Origin: Salinimicrobium sp964572365
GTDB lineage: Bacteria > Bacteroidota > Bacteroidia > Flavobacteriales > Flavobacteriaceae
Direction: 5' to 3'
Assembly (NCBI GenBank): GCA_964572365.1
Contig: CAZNFK010000053.1
Location: 1-16,488, forward strand
Length of the DNA stretch: 16,488 nucleotides
Below, piece after piece: positions 1-7,084 of this stretch. Positions within the stretch are counted from its first letter, which is position 1, and every line of letters begins with the position of its first letter. Under the pieces are notes generated by a model. The model was not told where the DNA came from. It worked only from the letters and a program-made list of their open reading frames with translations, and made no database searches. The position numbers and the translations under genes were made by a program.

Positions 1-28
1 ATCCTACTGCGATGTCGTTCTGTTCCAT
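1..28 (-). CDS. ftsA: Cell division protein FtsA, N-terminal fragment
   Basis: Only the first nine codons lie in the window, reading MEQNDIAVG from an ATG at 28-26. The gene runs off the left edge. It starts 3 bases after the ftsQ stop codon, so the two are almost certainly co-transcribed. FtsA is an actin-like ATPase that anchors FtsZ to the membrane, and in the dcw cluster it usually follows ftsQ. The start resembles FtsA proteins of this group, whose first nucleotide-binding segment begins right after such a sequence, but nine residues cannot prove the family. The call therefore rests mainly on gene order. Confidence 0.75.
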
Positions 29-31
29 ATT

Positions 32-748
32 TTACTTTTTAGTGCATACAACCTGATCCCCAAATTGTAGATCCACTTTTTTATAGGCGTCCAGCTTTTT
101 ATCTTTCATTGCTTTGAGATAAAAAGCCTTAAAATTTCGAAATTTTGTATCTATATCTTTCACGGCTCCCAAGAACACTACAAAATCGAGTTGTCTTAGG
201 CGAAGTGTGTATTTTCCGTTCTTGAGGCGGTGTAGCTCGGTTACATGTTTGGTCAAAAATTCATCATTCCTGATGTAAGTGACCAGCGGATGTATTTCCT
301 GCAATTGATCTTCTGAAACTCCCGTTACCAGTGGCACTCTTGCCGAATAATGTTCAGAAAGAGGCATTTTCAAGCCCTGTCTGTCCATATAGAACGGCAT
401 TCCGGCCAATACCCTGGCAATGGGTTTTCGCTGTGTGATCTTAGCCCCTAATTTTCCATCCACAGTCATGAAAACCTCTGCATTCTCTATCATGTCATGA
501 GCCTCCAGGAGAGTCTCCACCTTACTCAAATCTAAAGCTTCTTTCCCTATGCTCTTGATCTTCACGCCATTTTGTATCAACAACTTATTAACTGCCTCCT
601 CTGTGAGATATAGGTTTTCACTGTTGGTAAAATGCAGGTTTACTTCAGAAAGTACACGATTGTGATTGCGTTTTTCAGCGAATGCAAATAAAAAGAACAC
701 TACGCCAATGAGCAAGAATGTTTTTATGTAATTCCAGTTAATTTTCAC
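32..748 (-). CDS. ftsQ: Cell division protein FtsQ (DivIB family)
   Basis: Single-pass inner-membrane protein that bridges cytoplasmic and periplasmic parts of the divisome. I chose the GTG at 748-746, giving 238 residues that begin VKINWNYIK. An in-frame ATG at 823 would add 25 residues and push the overlap with murC to 86 bases. With the GTG start the overlap is 11 bases, and the short basic N-terminus directly precedes the membrane segment (about residues 10-24), as expected for FtsQ. A POTRA-like region spans about 33-110 and the beta domain follows. The tail LQFGDQVVC (227-235) looks like the usual flavobacterial FtsQ ending, from memory. It is poorly conserved in general, so the call relies on size, topology and its place between murC and ftsA. 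Translation is probably coupled to murC. Confidence 0.9.
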   Translation of the reverse strand: MKINWNYIKTFLLIGVVFFLFAFAEKRNHNRVLSEVNLHFTNSENLYLTEEAVNKLLIQNGVKIKSIGKEALDLSKVETLLEAHDMIENAEVFMTVDGKLGAKITQRKPIARVLAGMPFYMDRQGLKMPLSEHYSARVPLVTGVSEDQLQEIHPLVTYIRNDEFLTKHVTELHRLKNGKYTLRLRQLDFVVFLGAVKDIDTKFRNFKAFYLKAMKDKKLDAYKKVDLQFGDQVVCTKK

Positions 749-2093
749 CTGCCAGTTTTTTCCTAATTTTTTCCACTTCCTCGCCAATATCGCCGGCTCC
801 CAGCAGTACGACCACATCGGCATTTTTACTCTTTATTACTTCGGAAAGCTCCTCTTTTTGAACCAGTTGCTTCGCCTGATTCGTAATTTTCTGAAGCAAC
901 CATTCCGAGGTAACCCCTTCAATGGGTTCTTCCCTGGCCGGATAAATATCCAGCAACAACACCTCGTCAAAGAGGCTAAGGCTCTTCGCGAATTCATCTG
1001 CAAAGTCGCGCGTACGACTAAAAAGATGCGGCTGAAATACCGCAAGCACCTTTTTACCCGGGTGCATTTCCCGAATCGCCTGGTGTACTGCCGTGATCTC
1101 TGCCGGGTGATGCGCGTAGTCATCTATCATTACCAGGTTTTCACTTTTTATCCTGTAGGAGAATCTTCTCTCCACCCCTTTAAATGAGGCCAGGGCCCCG
1201 GCAAGTAACTCGGGGGGGGCACCGAATTCGATAGCCATTGCCAGGGCTGTGACCGCATTTTGTAAATTATGTTTCCCGGGCAACTGCAAACTGAAACCGG
1301 GATATGTTTTTTCTTTTGTCTTGAGATCAAAGTGGTAACTGCCATTTTTGATCTGCACATTCTGCGCGCTGATATCGGCATCATCCTCTACCCCTATTGA
1401 AGTTCCTGTCAAGGGAAGACCGTTCGCGAAGAAAAGTTTCCCATCTTCGGGAACGAGAGCGGCAAAAGCCCTGAAAGAATCCTTGATCTGGGAATCTTCC
1501 CCGTAAATATCAAGATGGTCGGCGTCCATAGAGGTGATGGCGGCAAGGTTTGGCGCCAGCTGCAAAAAGGACCTGTCAAATTCATCGGCTTCCACTACCA
1601 TCACTTTGTCTCCTTCAAGAATGAGGTTAGAGTGGTAATTCTCACTAATCCCACCAAGAAAGGCGGTGACCTCTGCCCCGGTCCCCTTGAGTAAATGCGC
1701 CAGCATGGTGCTGGTGGTGGTTTTGCCGTGAGTGCCGGCAACCGCAAGTGTAAAATGCCCTTTTGTAAGTTTACCCAAAACCTCGGCCCTCTTTTCCATC
1801 TGGTAACTGTCGGCTACGAAATGAAGGTATTGAGGATTATCTTTGCGAATGGCCGGGGTGTAAACAATAAGGGATTCCCTGTCCTCTAAAAATACTTCAG
1901 GAAGATCTTCCACTTTTTCAGAATTGATCACCGTGATTCCTTCAGCCCTTAACTGCCCGACCAATTCTGAATTTGCACGGTCATATCCTGCAACGTTCCA
2001 ACCCAGGGCATGGAAATAACGGGCAAGGGCGCTCATTCCTATCCCGCCGATGCCTATGAAGTAAATATTCTTTATGTTATCGTAGTGCCCCAT
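738..2093 (-). CDS. murC: UDP-N-acetylmuramate--L-alanine ligase MurC
   Basis: Cytoplasmic ATP-dependent ligase that adds L-alanine, the first stem-peptide residue, to UDP-N-acetylmuramic acid. It has 451 residues, normal for the family. The N-terminal Rossmann-like UDP-substrate domain shows GIGGIG at 14-19. The central ATPase domain shows the P-loop AGTHGKTTT at 119-127, EADEFDRSF at 168-176 and DHLDIYG at 192-198. The C-terminal domain shows HNLQNA at 275-280, GVERRF at 306-311 and DDYAHHP at 324-330. The HHP form of that last motif separates MurC from MurD and MurE. It starts 9 bases after murG stops, and its end overlaps ftsQ. A run of eight C in the coding strand encodes part of GAPPE (291-295). 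The frame is intact. Confidence 0.98.
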   Translation of the reverse strand: MGHYDNIKNIYFIGIGGIGMSALARYFHALGWNVAGYDRANSELVGQLRAEGITVINSEKVEDLPEVFLEDRESLIVYTPAIRKDNPQYLHFVADSYQMEKRAEVLGKLTKGHFTLAVAGTHGKTTTSTMLAHLLKGTGAEVTAFLGGISENYHSNLILEGDKVMVVEADEFDRSFLQLAPNLAAITSMDADHLDIYGEDSQIKDSFRAFAALVPEDGKLFFANGLPLTGTSIGVEDDADISAQNVQIKNGSYHFDLKTKEKTYPGFSLQLPGKHNLQNAVTALAMAIEFGAPPELLAGALASFKGVERRFSYRIKSENLVMIDDYAHHPAEITAVHQAIREMHPGKKVLAVFQPHLFSRTRDFADEFAKSLSLFDEVLLLDIYPAREEPIEGVTSEWLLQKITNQAKQLVQKEELSEVIKSKNADVVVLLGAGDIGEEVEKIRKKLAGEN

Positions 2094-2102
2094 TTTCGTT
2101 TT

Positions 2103-3197
2103 TCAGGTGATCAATTTTTCAACTTCGTCTACGATGTTGGCCGTAGCAAAAGGTTTTTCCAGCTTTTTAATATTTCTACCCAGGCTTTCCATCTTTTCTT
2201 CGGACTGCACCAGAGGAAAAAATATGGATCTAAAACCTTGTTCCAGGTGACTTTCTGAAAGCACCACCGCCGCATCTTTTTCGGCGACGGACATGGCATT
2301 CTTGGTCTGGTGATCTTCGGCCACATTGGGCGAAGGGATGAACAGAACCGGTTTTCCTACTATACACAGCTCTGAAACTGTTCCTGCCCCGGCTCGTGAA
2401 ATAATGATATCGGCAGCCGAATAAGCCAGGTCCATCCTCTTCAAAAAGTCAAAAGTCTGCACAAAATCCAGTTCGCCATGATGTTTATATTCCTCAAAAT
2501 ACAGGCTTCCCGTTTGCCAAAGCACCTGCAGGTCATTTTTTCTGAATTCCTTCAGGTTTTCTTCGATCAATTCATTGATCTTTCTTGCACCCAGGCTTCC
2601 ACCAAGAACAAGTACGGTCTTCTTTTTAGGATCAATTCCGAAGAAATTGACCGCTTCTTCCCGCTTTTTCTGCACATCCAGGAGATCCTGCCTCACAGGA
2701 TTTCCGGTTAAAATGATCTTTTCCACCGGAAAGAACCGGTGCATATCAGGATAGGCGGTGCAGATCACATTCGCATCCTTTGCCAGCAACTTATTGGTGA
2801 TCCCCGGATAAGAATTCTGCTCCTGTATAAGGGTCGGGATCTTATCGCGATTGGCCATTTGCAGCAAAGGTCCGCTGGCAAAGCCGCCGGTTCCTATGAC
2901 CACATCTGGCTTGAATTTCCTGATTATGTCCCTTGCTTTCCATAAACTCTTCACCAGTTTCACGGGGAAAAGCAGGTTTTTAACCGTAAGTCTTCTTTGG
3001 AGTCCGCTTATCCACAATCCCTCAATGGGATAACCGGCTTCAGGAACTTTTTGCATCTCCATCCTGTCCTGCGCACCCACGAAAAGAATATCAGCTTCAG
3101 GATATCTCAATTTTATCTCATTAGCAATTGAGATCGCCGGAAATATATGTCCTCCTGTTCCTCCTCCGGAGATGATCACACGTATGTCTTTTTTCAT
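2103..3197 (-). CDS. murG: Lipid II synthase MurG (UDP-GlcNAc transferase)
   Basis: Peripheral membrane GT28 glycosyltransferase that moves N-acetylglucosamine from UDP-GlcNAc to lipid I, making lipid II on the cytoplasmic face. It has 364 residues, typical for the family. The N-terminal Rossmann domain has the glycine-rich loop GGGTGGH at 11-17, and GTGGFASGP at 102-110 and QEQNSYPG at 125-132. The C-terminal donor domain has GNPVR at 165-169, GGSLGA at 199-204, SRAGAGTVSEL at 267-277 and EDHQTKNA at 294-301. Together these are diagnostic. Its ATG overlaps the ftsW stop in an ATGA arrangement, so translation is probably coupled to the flippase/polymerase gene upstream. Confidence 0.98.
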   Translation of the reverse strand: MKKDIRVIISGGGTGGHIFPAISIANEIKLRYPEADILFVGAQDRMEMQKVPEAGYPIEGLWISGLQRRLTVKNLLFPVKLVKSLWKARDIIRKFKPDVVIGTGGFASGPLLQMANRDKIPTLIQEQNSYPGITNKLLAKDANVICTAYPDMHRFFPVEKIILTGNPVRQDLLDVQKKREEAVNFFGIDPKKKTVLVLGGSLGARKINELIEENLKEFRKNDLQVLWQTGSLYFEEYKHHGELDFVQTFDFLKRMDLAYSAADIIISRAGAGTVSELCIVGKPVLFIPSPNVAEDHQTKNAMSVAEKDAAVVLSESHLEQGFRSIFFPLVQSEEKMESLGRNIKKLEKPFATANIVDEVEKLIT

Positions 3198-4402
3198 ATC
3201 GCTTCGCTTAAAATTTCCAGCGGATTCTCCTCATCCACTTCCTGTTCTTCTTCCTGTTTCTGGATCTCTTCCTGGCGTTTTGCACTCACACTTAATACCA
3301 TTCCCAAAGCAAGGCAGGTCATCCAGATCGATGATCCCCCGCTGCTTATCAAGGGTAAAGTTTGCCCGGTAACCGGAAAAAGTTCCACAGCAACTGCCAT
3401 ATTTACGAGCGCCTGGAAGATTATGGGCAGGCCTACGCCTATAACAAGCAACTTGCCGAAGACGGTATCGGCCTTGGTAGCCACTATTATGATCCTGAAG
3501 AACAACATCAGGTACGCCAGCATAACGCCAAAGGCCCCGATTAGTCCCATTTCTTCCACTATGATCGCATAAATAAAATCTGATGATGACTGCGGAAGGA
3601 AATTCCGTTGCACACTTTTTCCTATTCCCATGCCCGCAATGCCACCGCTGGCGATTGCGATCTTCGCTCTTTCGATCTGGTAGTCTGCTTCGGTATCCTC
3701 GTCATTGGCAAAATTCTCCACCCGGCTTATCCAGGTATCCACCCGGTTTGGGAACAGCCCCGGAAATGCTTTTGCCGTCAACATGAACATGGCCAACATC
3801 ACAACCCCGGTTCCTACCACTATTCCTATATATTTCAACGGATAGCCGCCTATAAAAACCAGCACCAGCACCATAAAGAAAAGAATGGCGGTGGTAGAGA
3901 AGTTAGCGGGTAAAATGAGACCTAAAACGACTGCCACCGGCAGCCACAACGGGATGATCGATTCCTGAAAGCTAAAGGTTCTCTCCTTCATCTTTGCCAT
4001 GTATCTCGCCACATACGTGAGTAAAACAACCGATGCCAGCGTTGATGTCTGGAAGGTCTTGTTAAGGAAAGGAATGGAAATCCAGCGACTGGCATTAGCC
4101 CCGTCTATGACCATTCCCTGCGAGACGGTATAGATCAGCAATAAAATCAACACCGGCAACATAAGGATCGATATTCCAATGAAATACCGGTATGGAACTT
4201 TATGAATAAAGAACATGATCACAAACCCCAGGAACAAATAAATGAAGTGGTTCACCAGGTATTGAAAAGTGCTGCCGTCTCCATATAAATAGGCAAGGTT
4301 GCTACTCGCGCTGTACACCGGCAAAAATGAAAATATTGCCAACAAGCCGGCAGAAGCCCAAATAGCTTTGTCACCCTTTATTTTGGAAAAAACGTTGCTC
4401 AT
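3194..4402 (-). CDS. ftsW: Septal peptidoglycan glycosyltransferase FtsW (SEDS family)
   Basis: Polytopic membrane glycosyltransferase that polymerises lipid II at the septum together with the class B PBP FtsI, also encoded in this operon. It has 402 residues and about ten hydrophobic segments. SEDS signatures include GANASRWI (101-108), a large extracytoplasmic loop around 211-275, SSSDFIYAIIVEEMGLIG (272-289) and GQTLPLISSGGSS (346-358). Asp275 in the SSSDF motif matches the aspartate needed for SEDS polymerase activity. The usual SYGGSS is SSGGSS here, with Ser353 replacing tyrosine. The cytoplasmic tail (376-400) is unusually acidic, with many Glu and Gln residues. RodA is a possible relative, but the position between murD and murG supports FtsW. 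It starts 33 bases after the murD stop. Confidence 0.97.
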   Translation of the reverse strand: MSNVFSKIKGDKAIWASAGLLAIFSFLPVYSASSNLAYLYGDGSTFQYLVNHFIYLFLGFVIMFFIHKVPYRYFIGISILMLPVLILLLIYTVSQGMVIDGANASRWISIPFLNKTFQTSTLASVVLLTYVARYMAKMKERTFSFQESIIPLWLPVAVVLGLILPANFSTTAILFFMVLVLVFIGGYPLKYIGIVVGTGVVMLAMFMLTAKAFPGLFPNRVDTWISRVENFANDEDTEADYQIERAKIAIASGGIAGMGIGKSVQRNFLPQSSSDFIYAIIVEEMGLIGAFGVMLAYLMLFFRIIIVATKADTVFGKLLVIGVGLPIIFQALVNMAVAVELFPVTGQTLPLISSGGSSIWMTCLALGMVLSVSAKRQEEIQKQEEEQEVDEENPLEILSEAI

Positions 4403-4435
4403 TTAAAAATGCTCTTTTTAAGTATCTTTTTCTTC

Positions 4436-5800
4436 TTACAGGTTACGCACTGCGTCCTTGAACTGTCGTCCCCTGTCTTCGTAATTTTTGAAAAGGTCAA
4501 AACTGGCGCATGCCGGAGAAAGCAAAACAGCGTCTCCTTTTTCGGCCAGTTTATAGGCGGCCTGCACCGCATCTTCCATAGATCTGGTTTCTACTATCGT
4601 GTCGACACAGTTTCCGAAGGCATTCAGGATAGGCTCATTATCAACTCCTAAACACACAATGGCTTTTACTTTTTCATTGACCAAAGGCAGAAGTTCGGCG
4701 TAATTATTTCCTTTATCCACCCCACCCACGATCCAGATGGTCTCAGACTCCATACTCTCAAGCGCGTAATAAGTGGCATTAACGTTAGTTGCTTTGGAAT
4801 CGTTGATGTATTGGACATTGTTGATCTTAAGGACTTTTTCAAGCCTGTGCTCCACTCCCTGGAAATTGGAAAGGCTTTCCCTGATGGTTTCTTTTCTAAT
4901 TCTTAGCAATTGTGCAACCGTAGCTGCTGCCATTGCGTTCTTGGCATTGTGTTTCCCCTCAAGGGTTAGATCTGATGTTGGCATGGTTATTTGGGTATTT
5001 TCAAGGGTAATAATGATTTTTTCATCTTTGATGTAAGCGCCCGGTTCCACTTCCTTCTGAAGCGAAAAAGGCAATTTCTGAGACCTTATCGGGTTTTCCC
5101 GAAGCCATTTTGTAATTACTTCGTCATCTGCGTCGTATATAAAATAATCTTCCTCTGTTTGATTTTTGACGATCCTGAACTTGGATGCGATATACTCATC
5201 AAAGTTATGCCGGTACCTGTCCAGGTGATCTGGGGTGATATTAGTGATCACCGCAATGTGCGGACGAAAATCTTCGATCCCGTCCAGCTGAAAACTGCTG
5301 AGCTCAAGTACATAATGATCCACATTGGTTTCGGCTACCTGCCGGGCAAAACTCTGCCCCACATTACCGGCCATTCCCACCTTTAATCCGCCGTTCTTCA
5401 AGATGAAATAAGTGAATTTGGTAGTGGTGGTTTTTCCGTTGCTGCCGGTAATACCAATGATATTGGCACTGGTAAACCTGGAAGCGAATTCTATTTCAGA
5501 AATAACAGGAATACCTTTTCCTCTTATCAAATTCACCAGCGGGGCATCTTCGGGAATACCGGGACTCTTCATCACCAGGTCTGCTTCCAATATTTTTTCC
5601 TCGGAATGTTTTTCCTCCTCCCACTCAATTTCATGCTCCTCCAGCAACTGCTTATAGGATTCGGCAATTTTTCCTTTATCTGAAACAAAGACCCGATAAC
5701 CTTCCTTTTTTCCAAGGATGGCCGTACCCACACCGCTTTCCCCTCCTCCAAGGATGGCGAGGAAATCGTGACGGTCGCTATGTCTTTGATGTTTTTTCAT
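4436..5800 (-). CDS. murD: UDP-N-acetylmuramoylalanine--D-glutamate ligase MurD
   Basis: Cytoplasmic ATP-dependent ligase adding D-glutamate to UDP-MurNAc-L-Ala. It has 454 residues. The UDP-binding motif GGGESGVG lies at 18-25 and KSPGIP at 78-83. The P-loop GITGSNGKTTTT spans 116-127, with NVGQSF at 146-151, ELSSFQLD at 166-173 and NITPDHLDRY at 187-196. HNAKNAM (284-290), GVEHRLE (315-321), NDSKATN (333-339) and GGVDKG (359-364) follow. NDSKATN is specific to MurD. The leader before the Rossmann fold is about 13 residues and rich in His, Arg and Lys, longer than the few residues usually seen. No closer in-frame start exists. It begins 6 bases after mraY ends. Confidence 0.97.
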   Translation of the reverse strand: MKKHQRHSDRHDFLAILGGGESGVGTAILGKKEGYRVFVSDKGKIAESYKQLLEEHEIEWEEEKHSEEKILEADLVMKSPGIPEDAPLVNLIRGKGIPVISEIEFASRFTSANIIGITGSNGKTTTTKFTYFILKNGGLKVGMAGNVGQSFARQVAETNVDHYVLELSSFQLDGIEDFRPHIAVITNITPDHLDRYRHNFDEYIASKFRIVKNQTEEDYFIYDADDEVITKWLRENPIRSQKLPFSLQKEVEPGAYIKDEKIIITLENTQITMPTSDLTLEGKHNAKNAMAAATVAQLLRIRKETIRESLSNFQGVEHRLEKVLKINNVQYINDSKATNVNATYYALESMESETIWIVGGVDKGNNYAELLPLVNEKVKAIVCLGVDNEPILNAFGNCVDTIVETRSMEDAVQAAYKLAEKGDAVLLSPACASFDLFKNYEDRGRQFKDAVRNL

Positions 5801-5806
5801 TTAATA

Positions 5807-7051
5807 TTATCTGATCTTCAGGGTTACAATAGTTACAATGGCTAAAAAGATCCCAATGATCCAGAACCTCACCACGATCTTGCTTTCATGGAAACCGGCT
5901 TTTTGAAAATGATGGTGTAAGGGCGACATTAAAAAAACCCTTCTTCCTTCCCCGTATTTCTTGCGGGTGTACTTAAACCAGCCAACCTGCATCACGACCG
6001 ATAAATTCTCTATGAGGAATACTCCGCATAAAATGGGAATCAGTAATTCTTTTCTTGTGGCAAGAGCCAATACGGCGATGATACCGCCAATCGTGAGACT
6101 TCCAGTATCTCCCATAAAAACCTGGGCGGGAAAAGTGTTATACCAAAGGAATCCAACCAAAGCTCCCGCAAAGGCTGAAATATAAATGGTCATTTCCCCT
6201 GTTCTGGGGATGTACATCACGTTGAGATAATCTGAAAAAATTATGTTACCCGACACCCACGCGAATAGCCCGAGCGTGAGCACGATTATGGCCGAAGTTC
6301 CCGCTGCAAGTCCGTCGATCCCATCGGTGAGGTTGGCCCCATTTGAAACCGCGGTAACGATGAAGATCACCACCGGAATAAAGATCAGCCACGCGTATTT
6401 TGCCCAATCCGGATTGATCCAGGTGATAAGACTGGCGTAGTCGAATTCATTGTTCTTCACGAACGGAATGGTGGTCTTGGTGGATTTCTCTTCGGGAGTG
6501 ACCTCGATCTTTGCGGTATCTGCAGAAGAGATCAGTTCCACAGCGGTTGCTGAAAGCGGCACCTGCGGATTCTCTTTAATGGTAATATCCGGGTGGAAAA
6601 AGATAGTTGCTCCAACGATCACTCCAAGCCCTACCTGTCCAAATACTTTAAAAATGCCTTTTAAGCCTTCCTTATCTTTACGGAAGGTTTTGATATAATC
6701 ATCCAAAAATCCTATCGCACCCATCCAGAGGGTAGTAACGATCAGGAGGATCACGTAGATGTTATCCAGTTTAGCGAAGAGGAGCACCGGGATGAGGGTC
6801 GCGATAATAATGATGATCCCGCCCATAGTAGGAGTACCGGCCTTTTCAGTCTGACCTTCTAATCCGAGATCGCGAACGCTTTCCCCTATTTGTTGCCGGG
6901 AAAGATAATTGATGATCCTTTTACCATAAATAGTAGAAATACCCAACGAAAATATAATGGCCATAGCCGACCTAAAGGAGATGTACTGGTACAGTTGCTC
7001 CCCGGGGAAGGTGTAATTTTTTTCCAGGTATTCAAATAAGTGGTACAGCAT
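5807..7051 (-). CDS. mraY: Phospho-N-acetylmuramoyl-pentapeptide transferase MraY
   Basis: Integral membrane transferase that moves phospho-MurNAc-pentapeptide from UDP to undecaprenyl phosphate, making lipid I. Signatures are AGTPTMGG (71-78), FLDDY (115-119) with the Mg-binding aspartates, NLTDGIDGLA (240-249), MGDTGSL (313-319) and the histidine cluster SPLHHHFQ (376-383). At 414 residues it is about 50 longer than the E. coli protein (about 360). The extra length falls mainly between FLDDY and NLTDG: a polar segment around 153-215, predicted to be periplasmic, rich in Thr, Ser, Glu and Lys. Such longer MraY proteins are, to my knowledge, common in Bacteroidota. It lies 33 bases downstream of murE, across a gap containing a small hairpin. 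Confidence 0.98.
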   Translation of the reverse strand: MLYHLFEYLEKNYTFPGEQLYQYISFRSAMAIIFSLGISTIYGKRIINYLSRQQIGESVRDLGLEGQTEKAGTPTMGGIIIIIATLIPVLLFAKLDNIYVILLIVTTLWMGAIGFLDDYIKTFRKDKEGLKGIFKVFGQVGLGVIVGATIFFHPDITIKENPQVPLSATAVELISSADTAKIEVTPEEKSTKTTIPFVKNNEFDYASLITWINPDWAKYAWLIFIPVVIFIVTAVSNGANLTDGIDGLAAGTSAIIVLTLGLFAWVSGNIIFSDYLNVMYIPRTGEMTIYISAFAGALVGFLWYNTFPAQVFMGDTGSLTIGGIIAVLALATRKELLIPILCGVFLIENLSVVMQVGWFKYTRKKYGEGRRVFLMSPLHHHFQKAGFHESKIVVRFWIIGIFLAIVTIVTLKIR

Positions 7052-7064
7052 ACTTTTATACTTC

Positions 7065-7084
7065 TTCTCTTACAGTGAAGAGAA
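7065..7084 (-). other. Small perfect hairpin between murE and mraY
   Basis: A 7-base perfect stem (TTCTCTT / AAGAGAA) with a 6-base loop sits directly after the murE stop codon, in the 33-base gap before mraY. It is AT-rich and lacks a following U-tract, so it does not look like a true terminator. It could mark an mRNA processing or stability point, or be chance in an AT-rich gap. Confidence 0.4.

Noticed and set aside
746..823. Longer FtsQ from an ATG at 823
   Set aside because: It would overlap murC by 86 bases and adds 25 residues unlike an FtsQ N-terminus. The GTG at 748 gives a normal short basic start before the membrane segment.
3147..3572. Plus-strand open frame of 141 codons opposite ftsW/murG
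   Set aside because: Low-complexity Ser/Pro/Ile composition, antisense to a conserved membrane protein gene, no promoter or recognisable domain.
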